A stretch of DNA of 64,000 bases from Nostoc sp. KVJ3 (GCF_026127265.1 NZ_WWFG01000008.1:1-64000); one strand, 5' to 3'. Shown: positions 49,021-58,580, counted from the stretch's first letter. The notes: a model not told the origin generated them from the sequence alone. Numbers and translations: made by a program.

Positions 49021-49407
49021 ATGACCATAGTAAATGATCCTACTGTTGTAGCTGAAGTAACTGATTTGTACCTCTTATATGAAGAAGCTCTTTGTAATAA
49101 CAACTTGGAGATGATGGATAGCTTGTTTTGGGATACGCCAGAAGTAGCGCGGTTTGGGATCACAGAAAACCTTTATGGCGGCGATGAAATTCGTAACTTT
49201 CGTCAGAATCGGCCAAATCCGAAAATAGAGCGAAAAATCTCGAATCTCAAGGTTGTAACCTTTGGGAAAGATACAGCAATTGTGACTTTAGAATTTCGCC
49301 GGATTATCAATAGTGTAGAACGCTTTGGGCGACAGAGCCAAACTTGGTACAGGTTTCCCGAAGGATGGAAAGTAGTTTCAGCCCATGTTTCATTATTACC
49401 AGTATAG
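49021..49407 (+). CDS. AtzH/HpxZ-like protein (DUF3225, NTF2 fold)
   Basis: A 128-residue protein from ATG 49021 (the TTG at 49009 adds MVIT only). Family features are LYEEALCNNNLEMMDSLFWD, RFGITENLYGGDEIRNFRQNR, VVTFGKDTAIVTLEFRR and a final GRQSQTWYRFPEGWKVVSAHVS. AtzH/HpxZ proteins occur with amidases and oxalurate/allophanate catabolism genes as small accessory subunits. Here it follows asnB by 60 bp on the same strand and is probably co-transcribed. No amidase is in the window. Confidence 0.85.
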   Translation: MTIVNDPTVVAEVTDLYLLYEEALCNNNLEMMDSLFWDTPEVARFGITENLYGGDEIRNFRQNRPNPKIERKISNLKVVTFGKDTAIVTLEFRRIINSVERFGRQSQTWYRFPEGWKVVSAHVSLLPV

Positions 49408-49729
49408 TTAAAACCCTAGACCTTTTTTTGTTATATCTAGATGATTTATGCTCTTACCTATTCAATCCACTCTTCAACTTCTGAGCAGGTTAATTTCTGA
49501 GATGTAAAGTAACTCGCCGTTTTTTCGCCTTGCGGTAAAGGGGTGTGGTCAAAAGCAGTTGGTCGATGAGCGATCGCTTAGGTATTGAGCCGAGATGGAC
49601 GTATTTATCAATTGAGAACAATTTGCAATAACTCTTGAGTGGCGCGACTCTCAACGGAGTAATGGGGCTTGTGGCGTAGTAGACTGTCCATAATATGTCG
49701 CGTACACCGGACACTACCAGCGAGAATAA
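49408..49729. other. 322-bp noncoding stretch before the FimB-like gene
   Basis: No gene I can support. An open minus-strand frame at 49490-49714 lacks recognisable features. One HIP1 octamer is present near 49571. Confidence 0.4.
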
Positions 49730-50332
49730 ATGAGGTTGCCACCCCCAATCCGTTTACCTAACAAGCATTACAGGTCTAGAGAATACCTTACACCATCTGA
49801 GGTACGATCTATACTCGATGCCGCACTTGAGCGCAAAGCTCGTTATTCTCACCGTGATTATACACTGATGTTGCTCATGTTTCGCCACGGCTTGCGGGTG
49901 GGGGAAGCTGTAGGGGCTAAGTGCGGTTTAAGGTGGGATGCAGTGATGTGGGGCGAACGCCAGATTTTTATCACCAGGGAAAAGGGCAGTGACTCTGGGG
50001 TGCATCCCTTGAGAGACGATGAAATAACTTTACTCAAAGAACTCAGAGAGATGTTGCCCGATAGTAAATATATTTTCGTTTCTGAGCGCGGTGAGGTGAT
50101 GTCCACTGATGCGGTGCGAAAGCTGCTTGGGCGGCTGGCGGCACAGGCTGGGCTTGATATCAAGGTACACTGCCACATGATGCGCCATGCTTGCGGCTAC
50201 TATCTGGTGAATCAGGGTTACAACACTAGGGAAATCCAAGATTTCCTGGGACACCGCGATATCAAACATACTGAGAAATATACCAAGCTGAATGCTCGAC
50301 GCTTCCTGAATTTTGATTGGGGAGAGTTATGA
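49730..50332 (+). CDS. Short tyrosine recombinase, FimB/FimE-like
   Basis: A 200-residue recombinase consisting almost only of the catalytic domain, starting near REYLTPSEVRSILDAALERK. Catalytic residues are Arg in MFRHGLRVGEAV, Lys probably in TREKGSDSGVHPL, His-x-x-Arg in VHCHMMRHACGYYL, and His plus Tyr in FLGHRDIKHTEKYTKLN. The length equals FimB/FimE, which invert promoter segments, rather than XerC/D (about 300). In cyanobacterial plasmids such short enzymes often stand alone. The 1.2-kb noncoding region after it could hold its target. The ribosome-binding site is weak. Confidence 0.82.
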   Translation: MRLPPPIRLPNKHYRSREYLTPSEVRSILDAALERKARYSHRDYTLMLLMFRHGLRVGEAVGAKCGLRWDAVMWGERQIFITREKGSDSGVHPLRDDEITLLKELREMLPDSKYIFVSERGEVMSTDAVRKLLGRLAAQAGLDIKVHCHMMRHACGYYLVNQGYNTREIQDFLGHRDIKHTEKYTKLNARRFLNFDWGEL

Positions 50333-51568
50333 CATTTTGACTGTAGGAGCCATTCAGTTTATAGGTTTTTCAAGCAGTTGAGTCTGAAGTCTGACTCTAG
50401 TAAAAATCGCCATGCCAATACACACCCCTGACACACCAGCGCCAAGTCCTATACAGATATTGTGTGGTAAATTCATAACTTGTTTACATTATTTTTCTTA
50501 AGCACCTGGGTATCTCAAGCGTGAAGATACCCTTTTATCTATTTAGGTAAATACTCGCCTAATTGATTTTTAAAAGCATTCAATTTTGACTTAGATTCAA
50601 TCGTTTTGAGTTGGGTATTTTGCGCTTTGATTGATGCTGGAGTCAGCTTTTAATTAAGTTATTATTTGCTGTCTACGGCGCTATTTATCCAATCACATAA
50701 AGTTAATTTAAATTCTTCTTTCATATCGGTATAAGTTAGGATAATTAATTTTTTATTATCCAACTTTCCGGTCAAAATCTTCAAGATTTTGTTCCCCAAA
50801 TTATTTTATTTTTTTTATTAAAAAAGACTATGAACTCTACAACGAACTACAACCGCGCGATCAAAAAAAACCATTGTACAAAGTTACAGGACTGCTCAAT
50901 GAGTCAGGGAAACTAATAAAGCCTCTGGAATACGTGGTGAGGTGATGAGGAGAACTTAAAGATAAGTGAAAGGCAGGTAATCCCACCTGATAAAAATGAA
51001 TAAACCTCTGGTCGGTAATAGTTGCATATCAGATTGACGAAGAGATGACAAAATCATGACGAAAGTGTGACGAGATTCATGAGGCTGTGAAACACGAAAA
51101 GTAACAAATTATTGACTTGTTGTATATAAAATTAATAACATTCTGAATGTTTCTATCTTAATATCGGTAAATACTGATCCTGTAAAGAATACAGTGGTTA
51201 TATCTGATGTGCCAGGAGTAACTTCATGCGACATCCTGACCATAAACTGTATTATTTAATACAGTTTTTTCTCAGAAATAAATAAACAATTAGTCAAATT
51301 TATTACTTGATTCCTGTAAAGTCCCATTCAGATTTCTCACAATATCAGGGTTTTTGATATTAGAAAAATGTGGTTAAAGACTTACAGAAAAACTCTTTTT
51401 TTGTTGTTGATGGTGCCGCAACTATCGTCACGTGATACGCTATCAGTTTTGAGACAATCAGGCTCAAGTTTATTTGACATAAATACTTCAGATTATTCCT
51501 TAACACCTTGACTGGCAATTGAGGTTTTAGTTGTTTAAAAATACTTACCTTGATGGAGGTTTGACTTA
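50333..51568. other. 1.24-kb noncoding region before amt
   Basis: No gene. It is AT-rich with short structured stretches such as GGCAGGTAATCCCACCTG (about 50972-50989) and AAACTGTATTATTTAATACAGTTT (within 51245-51269), the latter nearly palindromic. It must contain the promoter for the amt fragment; I found no convincing NtcA site (GTA-N8-TAC). Confidence 0.45.
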
Positions 51569-52665
51569 GTGGGTAACAAGAGAAGCAGACTAAAAACTAT
51601 CTTGTTTAAAGCTTGTAGTTCTTTGGGAAAAAAGAGCCGAAATTGGCTCAACATACTTGGCTCTTTGGTAACAAGCTTTATTGTCTTTTTCATGAAGGCG
51701 GGATCTACTCCAGTCCAGAAAGGCTTTTTCTGGGTTGAAAGCAAGCAATTCCCCACAATGAAGAAATTGCCTCAAAATGTTGGGCAAAGTCAGCAAGTTA
51801 ACAAGTTGGCACGATTGGGACAGCGTTTGCGTGATCCACAGTGGAGGCGCTACGGTTACTTACTACTGCTGGGCAAGGCAATGGCTATCATGATGCTGTT
51901 CATGGTATTTGCCTTCATCCCCAATTTGGTGGAAACACCAGCTCTGGCAGCCGATCCAGTACTCAAAGGCAATGACATCGTTAACCCGATTAATACCCTC
52001 TGGACGCTGCTAGCGGCCTTCCTAGTATTCGCAATGCAGGTAGGTTTTACGATGCTGGAAGCAGGTTTCTGTCGCTCTCGTGAAACCGTCAATGTCTTGA
52101 TGGAATGCATCGTTGACACCTGTCTTTGCGGTTTATTGTTCTATGCCTGGGGCTTTGCCTTCATGTTCAGTCATGGTAACGGCTTGATTGGACTGAATTG
52201 GTTTTTCTTGCAAGGTGCGCCCGCGACTTATGAAAGTTCAGGTGTGGCGTTCCTGGCATTTTGGCTGTTTCAGTTTGCCTTTGCAGACACCTGTTCGACC
52301 ATTACCTCTGGGGCGATGATTGGGCGGACAGGGTTTATTGGCGATCTTCTCTACAGCATTGGCGTTTCTGGATTCATCTACCCAATTATCGGACATTGGG
52401 CTTGGGGGCCAGACGGTTTTCTGGCAACGATGGGCAGCAAAGACACTTTCCTGCCTTTCTTGGGAATTGGCTTCCATGACTTTGCAGGCTCTACAGTTGT
52501 TCACACCATTGGGGGATTCATTGCCCTGGCGGGTGCGATCGTCCTTGGGCCGCGTTTGGGTCGTCGGTTCAAGCGCGACGGTGGCGGGCCGATGTTACCC
52601 CATGATCTTGTAATTGCTGCTTCCGGCGGTCTGATTCTGTGGTTCGGCTGGTACGGTTTCAACCC
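51569..52665 (+). pseudogene. amt: Amt-family ammonium transporter, 3' truncated by Tn3 insertion
   Basis: Channel sequence is recognisable from NPINTLWTLLAAFLVFAMQV through TMLEAGFCRSRETVNVLMEC, SGVAFLAFWLFQFAFADTCS, FHDFAGSTVVHTIGGFIALA and ends at LWFGWYGFNP, where normal proteins continue GSTL. About eight of eleven helices remain, so it should not fold as a transporter. The start is GTG 51569 with GGAGG upstream, or ATG 51758 (MKKLPQNVGQSQQ), which fits the usual Amt N-terminus better. The rest of amt is not found on the other side of the transposon. Confidence 0.9.
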
Positions 52666-52716
52666 GGCTAAAATAGCCCAACGCGCCAACAGCATCAATT
52701 ACGGTTCAAACCCTTA

Positions 52717-55700
52717 CTAGTTATGCTTTTCAGGCAAGGTGGGTTCGGATTCATCCTGGATCGCTTGATGCCAGTAAGTCGGGTCGGCATAGCGAACGAC
52801 CAAGGCATCAATATCAACCTTTGATGTAGATGGACTGAATTCAAATGTCCCAAACAAATTGATATGCTGCCACGCCACTGGCGAAATATCTTTAATAATC
52901 GCTAGTGCCTCTTGGTCGTCAACCGCCTGTTTTTGCGCGTAAACCCGCGACAACAGCAAAGTGTTGTAGTAAATGACCGCATTAGAGATCAGCCGCGAAC
53001 ATTCGTTCCAAATCTGTTGCTCACCCTCAGTTTTTACCCGAAACTTCCCACCATTGACATAAGCTACCGCCCGTCGAAACCGATGATAAGCTTCGCCACG
53101 ATTGAGTGCCTTTTGCACAGTCTGTCGTAACGTCACATCATCAATAAAATCCAAAATGTACAACGTCCGACAGATATTTTCCAACTCCCATAAAGCCTTT
53201 TTAGTTTGATTCTGCCGTTCATAACTAGCTAGCTTTCTCACAATCGTCGCCTGTGTCACATCCTTCTGTGCCAACGAAGCCATAATCCGCTGAATATTCG
53301 GCCATTCTTGTTCGATTAAATCGCGGTAGATTTTGCGAACGGGTTTGATTAAAAAATCGCTATATTCATTTGGATGCTTGGCTCCGACCAATGCACCCAT
53401 TTTCTTGTGCAAATCTCGATAACGGGGCGCAAAGTGATAGCCAAATGCGTGCAAGATCCAGAAATTAACCTGATTGGTACCATGTGTATCAGTGGAATGT
53501 CGTTCCGGTTTGATATCCGAAGTATTGTTGTGGAGCAGATCGAAAACGTAATGGCTTTCATGCTCGTGAGTCCCAATAATCTTGGCATTAATCGGTACAT
53601 GATTAGCCACCAAGGTATAGGCACTTACGCCTTTCTGAAGACCGAAATATTTGGGTGAATATCTGGCATTAATAGTATCGATCTGTGTTTCCATTCTCTG
53701 TCCATCGCTACTGGAGTGCATGACATCTTGAATATCATAAAGGTGAAAAACTGGTAGAGTCGCAATCGCATTTGTGATGGCATCATTAGCAGCATGGAGA
53801 GTTTCTAGTCGCAGGTAATTACGCGCTGTCGTCATCATGGATGAATGACTCAATCCTGATACCTCGGCCATTTTTCCTAGCCCCATATTAGTGCCCATTC
53901 CCACAATGCAGGCTAAAATTTCACTTGGATTGGGTTCTTGTTTAACATAACGATCTAACACATGAGTAAAGGCACTCAAAAATCCCGTATTTGCCGCCAC
54001 AAACCATAATAAGTCAGCAATCCCAATTCCAGGTAACTGGCTATAAAACGGGCTATTGACTGGTTCTTCTGCGCTGGGATAAATCAGCTTCCAACGAGAC
54101 TTATCAGCAGTCCCACTGACCTTAATATGTTGATTGAGACCATCTGTAATTCGTTGATTGACAACCTTGAACTTAGTTTCCAATGCTTGCTCGAATTCCG
54201 TCAGTGTCTCTTGAATTGGAGCTATTAATATCGGCGCACCAATTTCCTCCAACAACTCATTTTTATGCCGCCACCGCTCGTCGCCAATCAAGTCATCCTC
54301 AAAACGACGAAACTCATTACTGTCGCGCACAAACACGTCCCCAGAAGAGAGCGCATTTCGTAGTAGTCGGTAAATCAGAAATTCATAACGATCGATCTCT
54401 AATATCTTCTCCTTGCCATCTGCTGTGGCTGTTGGATACAAGTAACGTTGTAAACTTTTGGGTATGACTGCTGCTGGAAAAGTAGTTGGATCTGTTTGTC
54501 TAGGTGACTTCCCTTGTTGAAGCAAAGTTTGCAAGAACACGACCTCTGCTAGCAGTGGTGCATCAGATACTCGACTAGCGAATGTAAGATCGGCGAACAG
54601 TTGACGCAGATTGCGCTTGAAGGTGTTCGACAGCTTAGAATAAGCCGACCACTCAAACCCAGTTTTGTCGAACTTTATATTACGCATATAGTCTGACACC
54701 AATGGGAAACTGGCAGGGTCGAGGATGGAGAAAGCTTTTGCCTTGACGACTGAAAATGGTAGATCGTCAGTAATCGACTCATCCACAAATAGGTTGAGGA
54801 TTTGACCCGCCGCTTGGAGGTTATTTGCAGCATCTGTCAATGCTTGTTGCATTGCTTGTTCCGCGCCCAGCTTGGCTTGTTTTTCGTATTGGTTAACCAA
54901 ATGGATAAAAGCCTCAATCAGATTGTCATTAATCTGGCGAAACCGATGATAGGCAAAACACAACAAATACAACCGGACTGTCGCCAGGGACATCCGCCGC
55001 AGCTTATAAGCCGTGTAAAACTTGACTAATCCTACGTAATATTTGCCACTTTCATTAGAAATACCCGTTGTTGCTAAAAAGGTTTGAGCAAATTCATGTA
55101 GTGGCTGGAAGTATTTGCGGCGATCTACTTCACGCCGCAGTTCCTTGTAACTGAAATCCTTTGGCTCTTGCTTGAGCAAGTTGATGCCATAGACACCTTC
55201 CTCGGCTTCCAGCAGGGTTTTTAACTGATTTTCTACCGTCGGCGTGATGGCTTTGGTGAGTAGTTTCGTAATTCGAGTGCGTTCGCCTGTGACCACTCGA
55301 CCAATCATCTCTTGAAGGAATCGATAGCTAGGTGCAACGACACGTTGCCCAGCTAAATGTTGAATTAGTTCGCGCAAGATATAGATGGGCTGAATTGATA
55401 ACATGGCAACCCGTCGAGCTTTTGACTCCAGTTCGACTTTCGCATCGCTGTTACAAAGGCGATAGTTGAACAGTTGCAGAATTATCTGTTGCTGTTCGCT
55501 GCGGGTATGTCTGAAGGGCAATTTAATCGATGCTAACCTCTGACCTGGGAAATTTTGTTTCAGGATGTAGTTTAGATCTTCAATAACAGCATCTTGTTGA
55601 TAACTAAAGAACTGTCGCTTTGCCTTGAAGTATCCAAGCTGCAAGGTTAGATGCACTGCGACTGATACAGTCCGAACTGCTGCTACCACTTCGCGTTCGG

Positions 55701-55815
55701 CTGTACTCAGATCGAAATAGAGATGCCGTTTATCTTCTGTAAAATGTGGTAATCCATATAGGTCATCGACTTCTTTTGCTGAGAGGATCGCTAGACGACG
55801 TGAATTGCTGCTCAT
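52717..55815 (-). CDS. tnpA: Tn3-family transposase TnpA
   Basis: A 1032-residue transposase. The N-terminus (LSAKEVDDLYGLPHFTEDKR, FDLSTAEREVVAAV) is the DUF4158 DNA-binding region. The catalytic core follows after residue about 600: HSSSDGQRMETQIDTINARY with the first Asp, RHSTDTHGTNQVNFWILHAF with the second, and LWELENICRTLYILDFIDD with the Glu region. Length agrees with the family (about 1000). Its last codons (EKHN, stop) lie inside the terminal repeat, and the resolvase at the other end finishes with the same KHN-stop codons. The frame is intact, so the transposon may be active. Confidence 0.94.
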   Translation of the reverse strand: MSSNSRRLAILSAKEVDDLYGLPHFTEDKRHLYFDLSTAEREVVAAVRTVSVAVHLTLQLGYFKAKRQFFSYQQDAVIEDLNYILKQNFPGQRLASIKLPFRHTRSEQQQIILQLFNYRLCNSDAKVELESKARRVAMLSIQPIYILRELIQHLAGQRVVAPSYRFLQEMIGRVVTGERTRITKLLTKAITPTVENQLKTLLEAEEGVYGINLLKQEPKDFSYKELRREVDRRKYFQPLHEFAQTFLATTGISNESGKYYVGLVKFYTAYKLRRMSLATVRLYLLCFAYHRFRQINDNLIEAFIHLVNQYEKQAKLGAEQAMQQALTDAANNLQAAGQILNLFVDESITDDLPFSVVKAKAFSILDPASFPLVSDYMRNIKFDKTGFEWSAYSKLSNTFKRNLRQLFADLTFASRVSDAPLLAEVVFLQTLLQQGKSPRQTDPTTFPAAVIPKSLQRYLYPTATADGKEKILEIDRYEFLIYRLLRNALSSGDVFVRDSNEFRRFEDDLIGDERWRHKNELLEEIGAPILIAPIQETLTEFEQALETKFKVVNQRITDGLNQHIKVSGTADKSRWKLIYPSAEEPVNSPFYSQLPGIGIADLLWFVAANTGFLSAFTHVLDRYVKQEPNPSEILACIVGMGTNMGLGKMAEVSGLSHSSMMTTARNYLRLETLHAANDAITNAIATLPVFHLYDIQDVMHSSSDGQRMETQIDTINARYSPKYFGLQKGVSAYTLVANHVPINAKIIGTHEHESHYVFDLLHNNTSDIKPERHSTDTHGTNQVNFWILHAFGYHFAPRYRDLHKKMGALVGAKHPNEYSDFLIKPVRKIYRDLIEQEWPNIQRIMASLAQKDVTQATIVRKLASYERQNQTKKALWELENICRTLYILDFIDDVTLRQTVQKALNRGEAYHRFRRAVAYVNGGKFRVKTEGEQQIWNECSRLISNAVIYYNTLLLSRVYAQKQAVDDQEALAIIKDISPVAWQHINLFGTFEFSPSTSKVDIDALVVRYADPTYWHQAIQDESEPTLPEKHN

Positions 55816-55969
55816 GTAATCAGGGCATTAGTGGGAGTGCAGAAAGTGTACAAACCGCACTCCTGACTTAACTTGATGTGACTCAACGAGTTTACGTTAA
55901 TCTTTGGTGCTAAAACCTTTACTATAATTATCGTGCGGTTACTTTGTATATGAGTGAAGATTTTGCACT
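55816..55969. promoter_or_regulatory. Candidate res site and divergent promoters of the Tn3 element
   Basis: 154 bp between tnpA and the resolvase gene. It includes the dyad GGAGTGC...GCACTCC (about 55833-55864) and several short AT-rich dyads, as expected for resolvase-binding subsites. The assignment is by position. Confidence 0.5.
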
Positions 55970-56563
55970 GTGGATGCTTCAACTCCCGTCGAACCGAAAA
56001 CAGTCCAAAATCGGATTGGCTATGCTCGTGTCAGCAGCATCGGTCAAAATCTTGATTCGCAGATGGATTCTTTGAAGCAAGCTGGCTGCATTAAAATCTT
56101 TACTGACAAGTTAACTGGTTCGCGGATGGTGCGACCTGGATGGGAGGATCTGCTGAAATATATTCGTCCAGATGATACGTTAGTTGTCACTGAACTAAGT
56201 CGGATGACCCGTTCGTTACTCCATCTACTCGAAACAGCTAAGATTTTGGAACAACGTCAGATTAACCTGTTGTCATTGCGAGAGAGTATTGATACCACTA
56301 CAGCTGCAGGTCGCTGTTTTCTGTCGATGATGGGAGCGATTTATCAGATGGAACGAGAATTACGCGCCGAACGAGCTTCGGCCGGAAGAGTTTCAGCTAA
56401 AGCCAGAGGCAGAACGGGTGGAAGACCTCGAACTGATGTTGCCAAATTGGAGATTGCGAGGATCTTGTATCAAAATTCTGGGAAGACAGCCGCTGAAGTT
56501 TGTAGAGTCGCAGGTGTCGGGCGGCGGGTGTTCTTTGCTTACCTAGCCCAAAAGCATAACTAG
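55970..56563 (+). CDS. tnpR: Serine resolvase (TnpR)
   Basis: A 197-residue serine recombinase. Nucleophile Ser is in IGYARVSSIGQNLDSQMDSL; LVVTELSRMTRSLLHLLE and SMMGAIYQMERELRAERASA follow, and the C-terminal helix-turn-helix is ARILYQNSGKTAAEVCRVAG. The start is GTG at 55970, the first start after an in-frame stop, though a later start before RIGYARVS is possible. It resolves cointegrates at res and represses its own promoter region in related transposons. It is divergent from tnpA. Confidence 0.92.
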   Translation: MDASTPVEPKTVQNRIGYARVSSIGQNLDSQMDSLKQAGCIKIFTDKLTGSRMVRPGWEDLLKYIRPDDTLVVTELSRMTRSLLHLLETAKILEQRQINLLSLRESIDTTTAAGRCFLSMMGAIYQMERELRAERASAGRVSAKARGRTGGRPRTDVAKLEIARILYQNSGKTAAEVCRVAGVGRRVFFAYLAQKHN

Positions 56564-56615
56564 TAAGGGTTTGAAACGTACTTGTACATTTTTGGCGCGT
56601 TGGGCTATTTTAGCC

Positions 56616-56852
56616 TTCAAGCAGGTAGTCATTCAAGGAGCCGGTGTAGTTCAATTTCCAAAATTTATCGCAGCCAAAGCGATCGCGCGTGGAGACCTCC
56701 AACCAATTCTTCAATCCTACGCGACCCAAGTTGGATTACCGATCTCCGTGTTGTACCCACAAAAACGCTATCTCTGTGCTAAAGTTCGCGTCTTTGTTGA
56801 GTTTATGACAGAATTGATGGCTGCATTAAAGCGAGTTGATATTGTAGATTGA
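56616..56852 (+). pseudogene. LysR-type regulator, C-terminal fragment
   Basis: After the Tn3 end the frame reads VVIQGAGVVQFPKFIAAKAI, ARGDLQPILQSYATQVGLPI and SVLYPQKRYLCAKVRVFVEF, the last part of a LysR substrate-binding domain. The DNA-binding and most of the effector domain are missing. It does not belong to the amt gene on the other side of the transposon. Confidence 0.85.
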
Positions 56853-56923
56853 AAGCTATTTATTTAGAGACAGTGGTTGCGTTGAGTCCATTGCTTTTCC
56901 CTTTTCCCAAGGTTGTCAAAGAT

Positions 56924-57368
56924 ATGCAAAACGCTAATCTACAAAAAGCGACATTTGAAGCAGGCTGTTTCTGGGAGTTGAAGCAGCATTTCGTCAAGTG
57001 AAAGGAGTAACTTCTACAGCAGTTGGTTACAGTGCGGACACTTTGATAATCCAACCTACGAAGATGTTTGTAGAGGTAAAACTGGACACACTGAGGTAGT
57101 GGAAGTGGAATACAATCCGGCAATATTATCTTATGATGAACTGCTAAATGTGTTTTGGAATAAGCACAATCTCACAGCATCAAACCATCAGGAGCTAGAT
57201 GTTGGTTCTCAATATCGGTCAGTGATATTTTTCCACACTCCAGAGCAGGAATTATTAGCAAGAGCCTCCAAGGAGCAGCTTGAAAATAGTTCTCGTTATC
57301 ACAAAAATCCAATTGTGACGGAGATTGTACCTGCATCACAATTCTATAGAACCCATTTGGGATCTTGA
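56924..57368 (+). pseudogene. msrA: Methionine sulfoxide reductase MsrA, two frameshifts and truncated
   Basis: ATG 56924 starts MQNANLQKATFEAGCFW, with the catalytic Cys in GCFW. One G is missing after TTCTGGG, and another in the GYSGG motif (AGTGCGGACAC instead of AGTGGCGGACAC); correcting both reads GVEAAFRQVKGVTSTAVGYS then GGHFDNPTYEDVCRGKTGHT and EVVEVEYNPAILSYDELLNV. The last frame ends ASQFYRTHLGS, where the final codons come from an IS5-family end at 57345. The normal C-terminus (resolving Cys region in some MsrAs) is absent. The gene is clearly dead if the indels are real. Confidence 0.88.
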
Positions 57369-58248
57369 GAGAGAGGGTAAAATAAGAAATAAATGCCATA
57401 CTCCAGCAGTTTAAACGATAAAGAGTGGGAAATCATTGAACAACTGTTGCCCCAGAAAAAGCAAACCAGACCGCCGAAGTGGACAAAGCGACAAATTTTA
57501 GACGGCATCTTTTATCAACTGAAGAACGGGTGTAACTGGTGCGATTTACCCAAAGACTTACCGCCCTACTCAACGGTATTTTGGCACTACAAGCAGTGGC
57601 GAGCAGCGGGAGTGCTAGAGCAGATGATGACGACGTTACATGGGAAAGTGCGCTCCGACGTGAAAAAAAAACTAAATGGACAACCCTACTGATCATTGAC
57701 TCGCAAGCAGTGAAGAATACATGCAATGCCAGCGTTATGTCCAAAGGGTTCTGTCATTACAAATGCACTAATGGCATCAAACGACATCTCGCCGTTGATA
57801 CGCTCGGCTTACCATTTTTTACCCACTGTACTAAAGCGAATGTCAGCGATGACCAGGGCTTGATTGAACTACTGAGTAATAATCTGGATTACTTGCGAGC
57901 CAAACCCGTGAATATCCCGAAGATTACTATCCTGCTTGACCACGGTTATCACCCAGACAAACTCACACTCGAACTACAAAAGCTCTACCCTCAAATCATG
58001 ACCAAGATCCGGTTTCAACTTGCACCCAAGCCAACCAAAGCAGAAATTGCAGCCCTTGGGAAAACTGGATTTGTACCTGTAGCTACCCGGTGGGTGATTG
58101 AGCGGTCAAATGCTTGGGTGGAACGCTGTAAAAGTTTGGTCAAAAACTTTGAGAGAACCCTCTCCCATGCCACCGCGAAGCTCAATCTTTGCTTCATTAG
58201 ACTCATGCTCAAGCGACTGGCAAATGGATAGATCCCAAATGGGTTCTA
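57347..58248 (+). mobile_element. IS5-family (IS427-like) insertion sequence
   Basis: The ends are perfect 21-bp inverted repeats at 57345-57365 and 58230-58250 when the flanking TA is included; counting TA as the target duplication gives a 902-bp element beginning TAGAACCC. It carries a two-frame transposase. It separates the 3' ends of msrA (plus) and an ASCH gene (minus), both truncated at its borders. Confidence 0.9.
57393..58231 (+). CDS. IS5-family transposase made by -1 frameshifting
   Basis: Frame A (57393-57692: MPYSSSLNDKEWEIIEQLLP, GIFYQLKNGCNWCDLPKDLP) holds the N-terminal DNA-binding part. Frame B (to 58231) holds the DDE core: LLIIDSQAVKNTCNAS, KRHLAVDTLGLPF, DDQGLIELL and RWVIERSNAWVERCKSL with the Glu. 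The frames overlap at a nine-A run (about 57663-57671); a -1 slip on A-AAA-AAA joins KSDVK/REKK to TKWTTLLIIDSQ. Such frameshifting is usual in IS427-group elements, so I treat this as one functional gene of about 279 codons rather than a pseudogene. Confidence 0.85.
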
Positions 58249-58580
58249 TAAGGAATCGGCGTAATCTCTCGCGGATTCTCCAGCTTCCAGTGGTATTGCT
58301 CAGGCATTCCCCAGCCAGATGCAACTTGTGAAAACTTGCAATCAACTATTGTGACAATGCCAATAACTTGACCGCGACGTAGAGAGATTAGTTCTGGGAT
58401 AGACACGCTCATACTTTGACAGAATATAGAGGCGATTTCATATTCCTTCTTGGTACACTTTTTCGCTGCATAGATGAGAATATCACCCCGGTAATTGATG
58501 GGCCAGCCACGATTTTCTATGTCTTTGGTGGAGTAAATAATTCCCCATGCCCAAGGCTGACGAACGGATATCGCTTTCAT
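58209..58580 (-). pseudogene. ASCH-domain protein, C-terminus replaced by IS sequence
   Basis: ATG 58580 starts MKAISVRQPWAWGIIYSTKD then IENRGWPINYRGDILIYAAK, a canonical ASCH fold beginning (S-x-R-Q-P-W-A, NR-W-x-x-x-YRG). It continues LRRGQVIGIVTIVDCKF to PREITPIPYRTHLGS, where PIPY normally leads to KG and a final strand. The last codons come from the IS5-family end. ASCH proteins bind RNA, some with nucleotide-hydrolysing activity. About 110 of some 120-150 residues remain. The ATG overlaps the stop of a small upstream frame. Confidence 0.8.

Larger units (their letters stand above)
52666..56615. mobile_element. Tn3-family transposon (tnpA plus resolvase)
   Basis: A 3.95-kb element. The ends are long imperfect inverted repeats (52666-52730 and 56550-56615): both begin GGCTAAAATAGCCCAACG and share CAAACCCTTACTAGTTATGC further in. 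Divergent tnpA and resolvase genes flank a 154-bp region expected to hold res. TTCAA lies at the right border and three bases outside the left one, so a 5-bp duplication is unclear. Left and right host sequences (amt, lysR) are from different genes. Confidence 0.9.

Noticed and set aside
49490..49714. Minus-strand 74-codon ORF before the FimB-like gene
   Set aside because: No recognisable motif and atypical composition; likely a chance frame.
50870..51010. Possible structured leader or riboswitch (glutamine-type) upstream of amt
   Set aside because: The stretch has short dyads and a GAGGTGATGAGGAG segment, but I could not match a known riboswitch core, and it lies over 500 bp before the gene.
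51100..51568. NtcA-binding site expected before amt
   Set aside because: No GTA-N8-TAC with a suitably placed -10 was found by reading; near matches had the wrong spacing.
57393..57692. IS5-family transposase as a pseudogene
   Set aside because: The frame change lies on a nine-A slippery run in the -1 direction, which is normal for this IS group.
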